Origin: JAENVU01 sp963765075
Lineage (GTDB): Bacteria > Actinomycetota > Acidimicrobiia > IMCC26256 > JAENVU01
Length of the DNA: 64,000 nucleotides
Assembly: GCA_963765075.1 (NCBI GenBank)
Contig: CAVXVA010000003.1
Location: 868,001 to 932,000 of the forward strand
Direction of reading: 5' to 3'
Shown: positions 16,884-25,952 of the stretch, one piece after another
How positions within the stretch are numbered: position 1 is the first letter of the stretch
How the letters are laid out: every line of letters starts with the position of its first letter
Notes under the pieces: model-generated
What the model saw: the letters and a program-made list of their open reading frames with translations, nothing else
What the model was told of the DNA's origin: nothing
Database searches by the model: none
Program-made: the position numbers and the translations under genes

Positions 16884-18072
16884 TTAGCCCGCGCCGGTCA
16901 CTTCGGCGAAGCGCGTGTCGAACTCCTCTTCGGCAGTCTCGTCGAGGACGCCGAAGATCGAGAGCTCGGCGAGGAACTCGTCGGTAGGGACCACGAGTGG
17001 GTTGTCCACCAGCTTCGCCGCGTCGCCTCCCAGCTTCGTGAGTTCGGCGTCCACGCCGTCCACCGGCGAGATGTACTGGATCTCGGCGGTGAGGACCGCC
17101 GCATTCTTGGGGTCGTAGAAGAAGTTCATGAAATCCGTCGCCAGGTCGGCCTTGTCGGAGGTGATCGGGATCATGAAGTTGTCCGAAAACAGCGTGCCTC
17201 CCGACTCGGGGATGGCGAACCGGATGTCGGGGTTGTCCTTCGAAATCTGGGCCACGTCGCCCGACCACGCGAACGCGGCCGCCAGGTTGCCCGCGCCCAA
17301 GTCGTTGACGTACTCGTTCCCGTTCGTGCCCGCGAGGGTGCCGTCAGAAAGCGCCTTCTCCAAAAGATCGAATGAGGGCTCCGCGGCCGCGAAGGTCGGC
17401 TTCGCGATGTCCTGACCGTCGGCCAGCATCATCAGCCCGATCGTGTCGCGCATCTCGCTGAGCACCGTCTTGGTCCCGTTCGCCGCCAAGAAGTCGTCGA
17501 TCGTCTTGATCTCTTTCCCAGTCGACGCGATGTTGTACGCGATACCGGCAACCCCCGTCGCCCACGGGACGCTGTACATGCGGTCGGGGTCGAACCCGGG
17601 GTGTTGCAGCGCGGGGCGCAGGTTCTTCTGGTTCGGGAACTGCCGCGGCGTCCAGTTTCTGGACCCACTTGAGCTGGTTGATCAAGCGGTTCGCCATCCA
17701 ATCGGTGAGCACGAAACCGTCGCGGCCGATGCTCTTGCCCCGGCTCAGGTTCGGCCGGATCTTGGCGAAGTATTCGTTGTTGTCGTTGATGTCCTCGGTG
17801 TAGGTGAGCTTGATGCCGGTGTCCTTGGTGAAGTCCCGCTTCGACTGGTCGGCGATATAACTCGTCCAGTTCGAGATCGCGACCGACTTGTCGCCTCCAC
17901 TCCCCGAACCGCCTTTGGAGCTGCTACTCGATCCGCACGCCGCGAGCACAGCGGGTGCGACGACGGCACCACCGAACAACGCCGCCGATCGACCAAGGAA
18001 TCCGCGCCGGGACATCGCCTGGCGCGCCATCCGCACCGCTTCGGCCCGACGCAGGGTTTCATGGTCAGTCAT
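16884..18072 (-). CDS. potD: Polyamine-binding lipoprotein PotD, interrupted by a +1 frameshift near 17634
   Basis: The N-terminus has a twin-arginine signal (SRRGFLG) and a lipobox (LAAC), so it is an exported lipoprotein. SNWTSYIADQSKRDFTKDTG and EDINDNNEYFAKIRP are PotD-like. At about 17634 the coding strand reads GTTCCCGAACCAG: removing one G joins LDAAAVP to NQKNLRPALQHPGF and on through MYSVPWATGVAGIAYN to the end, giving a 396-codon gene. ATG 18072 has GGAGAG just upstream; ATG 18084 is the alternative. It captures spermidine or putrescine for PotABC. Confidence 0.87.
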
Positions 18073-18086
18073 CGATCTCTCCATAC

Positions 18087-19199
18087 TCAGTCAGAGTCGG
18101 CGGCGGCTGCCACCGACACTCGCTCCTGACGACGGAGCAATCGCCCGCCGTCGGGTTCCCAGGTCACCTGAACGCGATCGCCCGGCCGCAGCAACGGTAG
18201 GTCTTCATCGGGACCCACGTGCGCCACCAGCATTGTGCCGTCGGCCGCGCGCAGTTCGAACCGGATCAGCGGGCCTTGGAACACGAGGTCGACGACCTCG
18301 GTCGACAATCCGGCGTCGGTCCCCACGGTGAGACGCATTCGTTCGGGCCGAATCATGAAGGTTGCCGGGTCGCCGACGCCCAAACCCGGGGCGGCCGATG
18401 CCTCGACGACCATTCCGTCGGCCAAGCGGGCCGACGCCCGATCTCCCGACGTCGCCTCGATCGACGCCGGCAGGAGGTTCGCCATTCCGATGAACCCGGC
18501 CACGAACTCCGACGCAGGCCGGTGGTAGATCTCCTCCGGTGTGCCGATCTGTTCGACGCGGCCGTCGCTCATGACCGCGATGCGATCGCTCATCGTGAGC
18601 GCTTCCTCTTGGTCGTGGGTCACGAACACGAAGGTGATCCCGACCTCGCGTTGAATCCGCTTCAGTTCCAACTGCATCGTTTGGCGGAGCTTCAGGTCCA
18701 ACGCACCCAGTGGCTCATCGAGCAGCAGCGCGCTCGGGTAGTTGACCAACGCCCGGGCCAACGCGATCCGTTGTTGCTGACCGCCAGAGAGCTGGGCGGG
18801 CTTGCGATTGCCGAAGTCGGCCAGCCGAACCACCTCGAGCATCTCGGCGACCCGCCCGGCGATCTCGGATTTCCGCACCTTCTTCGACTGGAGGCCGAAC
18901 GCCACGTTGGCGCTGACCGTCATGTGGGGGAACAGTGCGTACTGCTGGAACACCGTATTGACGTTGCGTTCGTAGGGCGGCGTGTGGGACACGTCTTCAC
19001 CCTCGAGCCGAATCGCGCCGGATGTCGGTTGTTCGAAGCCGGCGATCATCCGCAGGGTGGTCGTTTTCCCACACCCGGACGGGCCCAACATCGAGAAGAA
19101 CTCGCCCCGCTTGATCCCGAAGTCGGCCTCATCGACCGCGATGAACGATCCGAATCGCTTGGTCACACGTTCTATCGCAATGACGATGTCGTCGGCCAC
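18087..19199 (-). CDS. potA: Spermidine/putrescine ABC transporter ATPase PotA
   Basis: This 370-residue ATPase has Walker A GPSGCGKTT, Q-loop VFQQYALFPHMTV, signature LSGGQQQR, Walker B ALLLDEPLGALD and the H-loop VFVTHDQEEAL. The C-terminal TOBE domain is normal for PotA. The GTG at 19199 gives the standard start DIVIAIERVTKRFG; the frame is open to ATG 19325, but that stretch holds the divergent promoter region. First gene of potA-potD-potB-potC-mmsA. Confidence 0.92.
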   Translation of the reverse strand: MADDIVIAIERVTKRFGSFIAVDEADFGIKRGEFFSMLGPSGCGKTTTLRMIAGFEQPTSGAIRLEGEDVSHTPPYERNVNTVFQQYALFPHMTVSANVAFGLQSKKVRKSEIAGRVAEMLEVVRLADFGNRKPAQLSGGQQQRIALARALVNYPSALLLDEPLGALDLKLRQTMQLELKRIQREVGITFVFVTHDQEEALTMSDRIAVMSDGRVEQIGTPEEIYHRPASEFVAGFIGMANLLPASIEATSGDRASARLADGMVVEASAAPGLGVGDPATFMIRPERMRLTVGTDAGLSTEVVDLVFQGPLIRFELRAADGTMLVAHVGPDEDLPLLRPGDRVQVTWEPDGGRLLRRQERVSVAAAADSD

Positions 19200-19421
19200 G
19201 CCCCGGAAACCCCCAGCTGTCGAGTGAGCGATGGTTGAGTCTGGGCCACTGACGGGTCCGAATGCAAGGCTTCCGGTGAGGGAATTCGTGTCAAGAATCT
19301 GGCTTCTCGACGGATTCCCTTGCATGTGACCCCGATGACAACGCATTATCGTGGTCGCGCAAGATGACCCGGTGGCGACCGTCGGCCCACGGGCGTGGGC
19401 TCGATGACAGGAGCAACGCAC
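19200..19421. promoter_or_regulatory. Divergent control region of the two polyamine operons
   Basis: This 222-nt non-coding spacer holds a perfect inverted repeat, ATGCAAGG (19262-19269) and CCTTGCAT (19318-19325), with arms 48 nt apart. TTGACA on the minus strand sits between them as a possible -35 for potA. TATCGT at 19347-19352 may be the -10 for the rightward operon. The paired sites would suit an Lrp-type regulator such as that encoded at 25461; that link is inferred. Confidence 0.45.
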
Positions 19422-20843
19422 ATGACGAATCAGAACTACATCGGGGGCAGGTGGGTCGACGCCGCGAGTGGCGCCACCGACGAGGTCGTGAACCCGGCCA
19501 CCGGCGAGGTCATCGCGAGCGTGCCCGCGTCTGACGCCGCCGACGTCGACGCGGCCGTGGCAGCCGCCAAGGACGCGTACGCCGGCTGGCGCACCCTCAC
19601 GCCGCGCGCTCGCAGCGAGGCCCTGTACGCGGTGGCCGACGCCATCGAGGCCGACCTCGACGAGATCAAGCGGCTGGAGATGGAGAACTGCGGCAAGCCG
19701 GCGGGGATGATCGAGTTCGAGATGGACCTCACGCTCGACAACTGGCGTTTCTTCGCCGGTGGGGCGCGGTTCCTCGAAGGTCGCGCCGCGGGCGAGTACA
19801 TCGAGGAACACACCTCGTACCTGCGCCGTGACCCGCTCGGCGTGATCGGCTCGATCGCGCCCTGGAACTACCCGATCAACATGGCCACGTGGAAGCTCGG
19901 TCCGGCACTCGCCGCCGGCAACACCGTCGTGTTGAAGCCATCGGAACTCACGCCGATGACCGCGCTGCGTTTGGCCGAGATCACCGCCGACATCCTGCCC
20001 AAGGGTGTGCTCAATGTCATCACCGGTGACGGCCAGCACGCCGGTGATGCACTCGTGCGTCATCCCGATGTGGCCATGGTGTCGCTCACCGGCAGCGTCG
20101 CGACCGGCAAGATCATCGCCCGCACCGCCGCGGAAACACTCAAGCGCGTCCACCTCGAACTCGGAGGCAAGGCCCCCGTCATCATCTTCGACGACGCCGA
20201 CATCGACGCCGCGATCGAGTGCCTCACGGACATGGCCTATTACAACTCGGGCCAGGACTGCACCGCGCCGTGTCGGCTCATGGCCGGCCCCAAGGTCTTC
20301 GATGCCCTGGTCAGCGGACTCACCGAATCGGTCGGCAACATCGTCACCGGTGACCCATTCGCGGACGGGACCGCCATGGGGCCGGTCATCTCGGCGAGGC
20401 AACTCGACAAGATCGCGGGCATGGTCGGTCGTGCCGGCGAGGCCGGTGCCGAGATCACCGTCGGTGGTTCGGCCATCGATCGCCCGGGGTACTTCTACGC
20501 ACCTTCGGTCGTGGTGAACCCCGCGCAGGATTCCGAGATCGTGCAACGCGAGATCTTCGGCCCCGTGGTCACGGTGCAGCGTTTCTCCGACGACGCCCAG
20601 GCGCTCGAGTGGGCGAACGACGTCGACTACGGCCTGTCCGCGAGCGTGTGGACCTCCGATGTCGGTCGGGCGATGCGCATGACCGCCGCGCTCGACTTCG
20701 GCTGCGTGTGGGTCAACGACCACATCCCGATCACCTCCGAGATGCCCCACGGCGGCTACAAGCAATCCGGTTACGGCAAGGACATGTCGATCTACGCGAT
20801 CGAGCACTACACCGAGCTCAAACACATCATGATCAAGCACTGA
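19422..20843 (+). CDS. Aminobutyraldehyde/betaine-aldehyde type dehydrogenase
   Basis: This 473-residue NAD(P)-dependent aldehyde dehydrogenase has IAPWNYPINMATWKLGPALA, LELGGKAPVIIFDDAD with the general-base Glu, and the catalytic Cys in YYNSGQDCTAPCRL, ending SGYGKDMSIYAIEHYTELKH. The family oxidises 4-aminobutyraldehyde to GABA and similar omega-amino aldehydes. AGGAG lies 8 nt before ATG 19422. Facing the potABCD operon, it most likely oxidises the aldehyde made from putrescine. Confidence 0.88.
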   Translation: MTNQNYIGGRWVDAASGATDEVVNPATGEVIASVPASDAADVDAAVAAAKDAYAGWRTLTPRARSEALYAVADAIEADLDEIKRLEMENCGKPAGMIEFEMDLTLDNWRFFAGGARFLEGRAAGEYIEEHTSYLRRDPLGVIGSIAPWNYPINMATWKLGPALAAGNTVVLKPSELTPMTALRLAEITADILPKGVLNVITGDGQHAGDALVRHPDVAMVSLTGSVATGKIIARTAAETLKRVHLELGGKAPVIIFDDADIDAAIECLTDMAYYNSGQDCTAPCRLMAGPKVFDALVSGLTESVGNIVTGDPFADGTAMGPVISARQLDKIAGMVGRAGEAGAEITVGGSAIDRPGYFYAPSVVVNPAQDSEIVQREIFGPVVTVQRFSDDAQALEWANDVDYGLSASVWTSDVGRAMRMTAALDFGCVWVNDHIPITSEMPHGGYKQSGYGKDMSIYAIEHYTELKHIMIKH

Positions 20844-20856
20844 AGGACCCACACCG

Positions 20857-22215
20857 ATGACCGATGCACTCACCAACACTGCCGGGACCATCGCGGCGGC
20901 CGAGAACGAACGGCTCTGGGCCCGCACCCCCGGCTCGAAGGCCATGTTCGAGCGCGCGGTTCGCCACATGCCCATGGGGGTCGGGTCGTCGTTCCAGGCC
21001 TGGGACCCATATCCCGTCTACCTGCGCGAGGGCTCCGGCAGCGGGGTCGTCGACGTCGACGGCAACGAGTACCTCGACTTCCACAATGGTTTCGGATGCA
21101 TGGTGGTGGGTCACGCGCACCCCAAGATCGTCGAGGCCATCGACCGGGCGGCACGCACCGGCACCCACTTCGCCGCGCCGACCGAGGCGACAGTGCGATT
21201 CGCCGAGGTGATCTGCGAGCGTTTCGGCGCGGAGTCGGTGCGGTTCATCAACTCCGGTACCGAGGCCACCATGAGTGCCATCCGCGTCGCCCGGGCCGCG
21301 ACCGGACGCGAACACATCGTGAAGGTGGAGGGCTCGTACCACGGCCACCACGATCCGGTCATGTTCTCGGTCGTCCCCGGGTCCGACCTCATCGGTGGCC
21401 GCGACGCGCCGTCGACCACGCCCATGTCGACCGGTATCCCCGCGGTGATGTCCGAGTACACGCACGTGGTGCCCTTCAACGACCTCGAGGTGTTGCGCGC
21501 CTTGCTCGCCGAGCGCGGCGACGAGATCGCGTGCCTGATCCTCGAACCGGTGATGATGAACATCGGCATCTGCCAGCCCGAGCCGGGGTACCTCCAAGGC
21601 CTCAAGGACCTGTTGCACCAACACGGCGCGCTGTTGATTTTCGACGAAGTGAAGAGTGGTGGGACCGTCGCGTACGGCGGCGCGGCCGAGCGGTACGGCG
21701 TGCAGCCCGACCTCGCGTGCTGGGCCAAGGCCATTTGCGGCGGGACCCCCGGTGCGGCCTTCGGCGGCCGCGCCGACGTCATGGATGCCATCGGCAGGGG
21801 CGCGGCCCAGCAGGGCACCTTCAACGGCAACCCGCTGATCGCGGCCGCGGGGATCGCCGCGCTCACCGAGGTGCTCACTCGCGACGCCTACGACTACCTC
21901 GCCTCGATCGGCACGCGTCTCGCGACCGGCTGCGCGAAGGCCATGGACGAGAACGGCATCCCCGGCCACGCGGTCGATCTCGGCGCCAAGGGGTGTGTGT
22001 CCTACCGCCCGACCCCGCTGCGGAACTACCGCGACTTCCTCGAGACCAACCCGGAGCTGTACCTGGCGTCCTATCCGTGGGCGATGAACCGCGGCATCTT
22101 CATGACGCCCGGCGACGAGGAACAGTGGACCCTGTCGGTCCGGCACTCCGACGCCGACATCGACCACTATGTCGAGCAGTTCAACGACTTCTGCGTCACC
22201 CTCGCCGCCGGCTGA
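20857..22215 (+). CDS. Class III aminotransferase, glutamate-1-semialdehyde aminomutase-like
   Basis: The 452-residue PLP enzyme resembles HemL: PMGVGSSFQAWDPYPVY, the FINSGTEATMSAIRVARAAT phosphate site, GSYHGHHD, the PLP Asp in LLIFDEVKSG, and the Schiff-base Lys in WAKAICGGTPGAAFGG. It lies 13 nt after the aldehyde dehydrogenase in the polyamine locus, so an amine-related transamination is more likely than tetrapyrrole synthesis. The true substrate is open. Confidence 0.82.
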   Translation: MTDALTNTAGTIAAAENERLWARTPGSKAMFERAVRHMPMGVGSSFQAWDPYPVYLREGSGSGVVDVDGNEYLDFHNGFGCMVVGHAHPKIVEAIDRAARTGTHFAAPTEATVRFAEVICERFGAESVRFINSGTEATMSAIRVARAATGREHIVKVEGSYHGHHDPVMFSVVPGSDLIGGRDAPSTTPMSTGIPAVMSEYTHVVPFNDLEVLRALLAERGDEIACLILEPVMMNIGICQPEPGYLQGLKDLLHQHGALLIFDEVKSGGTVAYGGAAERYGVQPDLACWAKAICGGTPGAAFGGRADVMDAIGRGAAQQGTFNGNPLIAAAGIAALTEVLTRDAYDYLASIGTRLATGCAKAMDENGIPGHAVDLGAKGCVSYRPTPLRNYRDFLETNPELYLASYPWAMNRGIFMTPGDEEQWTLSVRHSDADIDHYVEQFNDFCVTLAAG

Positions 22216-22289
22216 CCCACCTCCGAGCGTTTGGTAGCTGGTGGCGCGGAGCCGACCACCATCCGCCAAACGCTGGAAATCGGTGGGTC
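22214..22289. terminator. Three-tier hairpin between the polyamine operon and bioA
   Basis: Nested perfect stems: GACCCACC/GGTGGGTC (22214-22221 with 22282-22289), AGCGTTTGG/CCAAACGCT (22226-22234 with 22266-22274) and TGGTGG/CCACCA (22239-22244 with 22256-22261). It begins on the stop codon of the preceding gene and ends one base before the bioA -10 candidate. Most likely a terminator, possibly a cruciform or regulator site. Confidence 0.6.
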
Positions 22290-22290
22290 G

Positions 22291-22296
22291 TAGCAT
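22291..22296 (+). promoter_or_regulatory. Candidate -10 hexamer TAGCAT of the biotin operon
   Basis: TAGCAT lies 6 nt ahead of a GTG at 22303, directly after the hairpin. It would place the bioA transcript start at about 22303. Confidence 0.45.
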
Positions 22297-22302
22297 CGGG
22301 CC

Positions 22303-22323
22303 GTGAACGAGGACGGGACGTGA
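22303..22323 (+). other. Possible six-codon leader ORF (MNEDGT) before bioA
   Basis: GTG 22303 opens a frame of six codons whose TGA overlaps the bioA GTG (22320) as GTGA. It stands 6 nt after TAGCAT, the spacing of leaderless starts here. It may be chance: the same bases also provide the GAGG Shine-Dalgarno of bioA. Confidence 0.25.
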
Positions 22324-23609
22324 ACAACGAGGAGTGGGCCCAGCGCGACGCGAACGTCGTCTGGCACGGGTTCACCCAGATGGACTCGTACACGGAGAAC
22401 TCGCCGATCGTCGTCGATCGGACCGACGGCCGGTACGTGATCGACACCGACGGCAACCGCTACTTCGACGCGATCTCCTCACTGTGGGTCACGACCCTCG
22501 GTCATCGGGTCCCCGAACTCGATGACGCCCTCGTCGCCCAACTCCAGCGCGGCGCGCACACCACCATGCTCGGCAACGGCAACACGATCGTGGTGGAACT
22601 CTCCGAGGCACTGGCGGCGGTCGTTCCGGTCGACGATCCGCACTTCCTCTACGCATCGGACGGCGCGAGCGCCGTCGAGCAGGCGTTGAAGATCGCGTTC
22701 CAGTTCTGGGTCAACCGGGGCGTCGCCGGGAAAACCACGTTCCTGGGATTTGGTGGCGCGTACCACGGCGACACCATCGGCGCGCTCTCGCTCGGCGGTG
22801 GTGGCTTCGGCACCAGCATCTTCGATCCCCTGCGATTCCCGGTCCTGCGTGCGCCGGAGTTCGCGGATCCGACCTGCTTCGACGTCGCGTGTCGACTCGT
22901 CGCCGATCATGCCTCGGAACTCGCCGCGGTGATCATCGAACCGCTGGTCCAGGGCGCGTCCGGCATGCAGATGTGCGACCCCGCCGACGTCGCCCGCCTC
23001 GCCGCAGCCTGCCGACAGCACGACGTTCTCCTGATCTGCGACGAGATCGCGACCGGCTTCGGCCGCACCGGCACCCTGTTCGCGTGTGAGGTCGCGGGCA
23101 TCCGTCCGGACCTGCTCTGCCTCGGCAAGGGCATGACCGCGGGCTACCTGCCCATGTCGGCCACCGCGGCGAGCGGCGAGGTCTTCGACGCGTTTCTCGG
23201 CCCCGACCTGTCCGAGAAGACGCTGTACCACGGTCACTCCTACAGCGGGAATGCGCTGGCGGCGGCGGTCGCGCTTCGCCACCTGGAACTGATCGACGCG
23301 TGGGACGTGCTCGCCAACGTGCGCGAGCGCTCCGCAGAACTCGAACAACTTCTCGATGATCGAATCGCACCGCTCGACCAGGTGAGCGAGACACGGGTAC
23401 GCGGCCTCATGAGCGGGATCGATCTCGCGCCACCGACCGCCGGTCTCCGCTGGGGTCGGCGCGCCAGCGCCGGTTCCGTCGCCCGCGGCGTGTTGGTCCG
23501 GCCGATCGGCGACACCGTGATCCTCATGCCGCCGCTCACCGTCACGTCGGAGGAACTCCACACCACGGTACGGGCCCTGCACGAATCGATCGCCGACCTC
23601 GAACCATGA
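22320..23609 (+). CDS. bioA: Adenosylmethionine-8-amino-7-oxononanoate aminotransferase
   Basis: This 429-residue class III aminotransferase is BioA-like: WHGFTQMDSYTENSPIVV near the start, AISSLWVTTLGHRVPELD, LYASDGASAVEQALKIA, GAYHGDTIGALSLGG, LLICDEIATGFGRTGTLFAC and the PLP-Lys in LCLGKGMTAGYLP, then GHSYSGNALA. It converts KAPA to DAPA using S-adenosylmethionine as amino donor. GTG 22320 has GAGG upstream. Its stop overlaps bioF (ATGA). Confidence 0.93.
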   Translation: MNNEEWAQRDANVVWHGFTQMDSYTENSPIVVDRTDGRYVIDTDGNRYFDAISSLWVTTLGHRVPELDDALVAQLQRGAHTTMLGNGNTIVVELSEALAAVVPVDDPHFLYASDGASAVEQALKIAFQFWVNRGVAGKTTFLGFGGAYHGDTIGALSLGGGGFGTSIFDPLRFPVLRAPEFADPTCFDVACRLVADHASELAAVIIEPLVQGASGMQMCDPADVARLAAACRQHDVLLICDEIATGFGRTGTLFACEVAGIRPDLLCLGKGMTAGYLPMSATAASGEVFDAFLGPDLSEKTLYHGHSYSGNALAAAVALRHLELIDAWDVLANVRERSAELEQLLDDRIAPLDQVSETRVRGLMSGIDLAPPTAGLRWGRRASAGSVARGVLVRPIGDTVILMPPLTVTSEELHTTVRALHESIADLEP

Positions 23610-24743
23610 GCGACCTCGACTGGGACGGTTGGGTGAGCGCCCAGACCGTAGGCATCCACTCCGCCGGGCAATGGCGCGCGCCACGCGACCTCGACGCGGC
23701 AGGCCCGGAAGGGATCCTCACCGCCGACGGGCGCGCGGTCGTGCACTTCGCGGGGAACGACTACCTCGGGCTCACCCAGCATCCGGCGGTGATCGCCGCC
23801 GCCCATGACGCGCTCGACCGGTGGGGAACCGGCGCGGGCGCGGCCCGGCTCATCGTGGGCAGCCGTCCCATCCATACCGAACTCGAGCACGCACTGGCCG
23901 AGTGGAAGCACGCCGAAGCTGCGGTGCTGTTCCCAACCGGGTTCGCGGCCAACCTCGGGGTCATCACGACCCTGGCCGGTCCTGACGTGCTCCTCTGTTC
24001 CGACGAACTCAATCATGCTTCGATCATCGACGGCGCACGCCTGTCCCACGCGGAGATCGCGATCTTTCCGCACCGGGATCTCGATGCGCTCGAATCCATC
24101 GTCGTCGAGCGGGCGGAGGGACGCCGGGTCGTCATTGTCTCCGACACGGTGTTCTCGATGGACGGCGACCTCGCCGATACCGCCGGGCTGATCGCGCTCG
24201 CAGATCGGCACGGTGCGCTCGTCATCTTCGACGAGGCGCACGCCGTGCTCGGACCCGACCTCGAGCTCGATGCCCGAGCACCGGTCCTGCGTGTCGGCAC
24301 GCTCTCGAAGACGCTCGGTGCGCTCGGCGGGTTCGTCACCGGCCCGCGCTCGCTCACCGATCTCATGGTCAATCGGGCTCGCTCCTACATCTTCACGACC
24401 GCACCGACCCCCGCCGACACCGCGGCGGCCCTGGCCGCAGTGCGGATCGGCACGAGCACGGAAGGCGACGCGCTGCGGTCGCGGCTTCGCACCAACATCG
24501 ATCAGGTACGCGAGGGTCATCCATCGCCGATCATCCCCATCATGTGCGGCTCGGAGGACCGGGCGATCGCGGCGGCCGACCGGTTGCTCAAGCGAGGACT
24601 CCTGGTGCCGGCCATCCGGCCGCCGACCGTCGCACCCGGCACTTCGCGTTTGCCGCGTCGCGATTTCGGCCGCCCATTCGCTGGACCAGGTCCGCACGCT
24701 CCGCGCCGCGCTCGACGCGCTCCCAGAACCGGCCACGCCATGA
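23606..24743 (+). CDS. bioF: 8-amino-7-oxononanoate synthase, interrupted by a +1 frameshift near 24654
   Basis: PLP-dependent alpha-oxoamine synthase joining pimeloyl thioester and alanine: FAGNDYLGLTQHPAVI, GTGAGAARLIVGS, DELNHASIIDGARLS, VSDTVFSMDGDLAD, IFDEAHAVLG and the PLP-Lys in GTLSKTLGALGG. The C-terminus shifts frame at CGTTTGCCGCGTC: dropping one C joins PPTVAPGTSRL to RVAISAAHSLDQVR and the stop at 24741-24743. The stop then overlaps the bioD ATG (ATGA), which supports that frame as the ancestral one. Repaired length is 378 residues. Confidence 0.9.
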
Positions 24744-25360
24744 ACTCGATCTTCGTCACCGGCACGGGGACCGACGTGGGCAAGACGTGGGTACTCACGC
24801 GGCTCATCACCGAACTCCGCAGGCGCGGCCACGAGATCCACGCCCGGAAGCCCGCACAGTCGTTCACTGCGGCCGAACGGGGTCACACGGACGCGGACCT
24901 GCTGGCTGCGGCGTCCGGCGAGGCCCCGACCGAGGTGTGTCCGGCGCACCGGTGGTACGAGGTCCCGATGGCGCCGCCGATGGCCGCGACCAGTCTCGGT
25001 CTGGCCGCCTTCACCATCGCCGACCTCGTGTCCGAGACCACGATCCCGGCAACGTGCTTCGTCGAGGGCGCCGGCGGACCCCGCTCACCGCTGGCCGCCG
25101 ACGGCGACAACATCTCCTACGCCCGCAGTCTCGGGGCAACATCGGCCGTCCTCGTCGCCGACGCCGGGCTCGGGACGATCAACGCCGTCCGGCTCTGCGC
25201 CGATGCGCTCGCCGGATTCCCCACCATCGTCATGTTGAATCGGTTCGAGCCGGCCGCCGAACTCCATCGGGCCAACCTCGAATGGCTGCGGGGGTTCGGC
25301 TACCCCGTCGCCTCCGACGTTGTGGAGTTGGCCGATTTCGTCGAACCACGACTTCCATAG
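24740..25360 (+). CDS. bioD: ATP-dependent dethiobiotin synthetase
   Basis: The 206-residue P-loop protein begins NSIFVTGTGTDVGKTWV, the BioD Walker A with GTDVGKT, then KPAQSF in place of the usual KPVQTG. CFVEGAGGPRSPLAADGDN is the Mg/ATP site. It closes the ureido ring of dethiobiotin from DAPA, CO2 and ATP. bioB is not in the window. ATG overlaps the bioF stop. Confidence 0.92.
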   Translation: MNSIFVTGTGTDVGKTWVLTRLITELRRRGHEIHARKPAQSFTAAERGHTDADLLAAASGEAPTEVCPAHRWYEVPMAPPMAATSLGLAAFTIADLVSETTIPATCFVEGAGGPRSPLAADGDNISYARSLGATSAVLVADAGLGTINAVRLCADALAGFPTIVMLNRFEPAAELHRANLEWLRGFGYPVASDVVELADFVEPRLP

Positions 25361-25460
25361 GATTTTCGGAGTTGTGCTACTGATTCCACGGTAGAGTGTC
25401 GATACTACGAAGGAATCCCTCGAATTCGGCGGTATCCATGATTCGGCAGAGGCGACCTTG

Positions 25461-25952
25461 ATGGCCCGCAGACCCCCAGAACGCTCCGACGCCGTCCGCC
25501 CGGCGACGACCATCGACGGGACCGACAAAGCCATCGTCGAAGCGCTCCAAGAAGACGGACGGCTGCCCTATACGAAGCTCGCCACCGAAGTCGGCCTCAG
25601 CGAAGCCGCGGTCCGCCAGCGAGTCCAGCGGCTCATCGAATCGGGCGTCGTACAGATCGTCGGTGTGACCGATCCGATGATGTTGGGCTTCCGCCGAATG
25701 GCGATGATCGGCCTCAAGGTCGAGGGCGATCTGCGGGTGACCGCCGACGCGATCTCCGAGATCCCGGAGGTCAGCTACGTCGTCGTGGTGAGTGGCTCGT
25801 TCGACCTCATGATGGAGGTCGTCTGCGAGGACGACGACCATCTGCTGTCGGTGTTGAACGACCGCATCCGCGTGGTTCCCGGCGTTCGCAGCACTGAATC
25901 CTTCACCTACTTGAAACTCTTCAAGCAGACCTATTCCTGGGGTACCCGATGA
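25461..25952 (+). CDS. Lrp/AsnC-family transcriptional regulator
   Basis: This 163-residue protein has an N-terminal helix-turn-helix (DKAIVEALQEDGRLPYTKLA, then EVGLSEAAVRQRVQRL) and a RAM ligand-binding domain (SYVVVVSGSFDLMMEV, ESFTYLKLFKQTYSWG). AGAGG precedes ATG 25461. Its stop overlaps the aminotransferase gene (ATGA). It probably senses a polyamine or amino acid and controls the polyamine genes, perhaps through the repeat at 19262-19325. Confidence 0.88.
   Translation: MARRPPERSDAVRPATTIDGTDKAIVEALQEDGRLPYTKLATEVGLSEAAVRQRVQRLIESGVVQIVGVTDPMMLGFRRMAMIGLKVEGDLRVTADAISEIPEVSYVVVVSGSFDLMMEVVCEDDDHLLSVLNDRIRVVPGVRSTESFTYLKLFKQTYSWGTR

Noticed and set aside
16884..17579. Separate solute-binding fragment starting at ATG 17579
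   Set aside because: It lacks a signal peptide and continues PotD seamlessly after one base is removed.
19200..19325. PotA N-terminal extension from ATG 19325
   Set aside because: The added residues match nothing in PotA and overlap the inverted repeat and promoter-like sequence; GTG 19199 gives the family N-terminus.
23240..24949. Minus-strand open frame of about 570 codons
   Set aside because: Antisense to bioA, bioF and bioD, all of which have intact active-site motifs.
23606..25360. BioF-BioD fusion protein
   Set aside because: The single open frame results from the extra C near 24654; the normal frame ends bioF at 24743 with an ATGA overlap to bioD.
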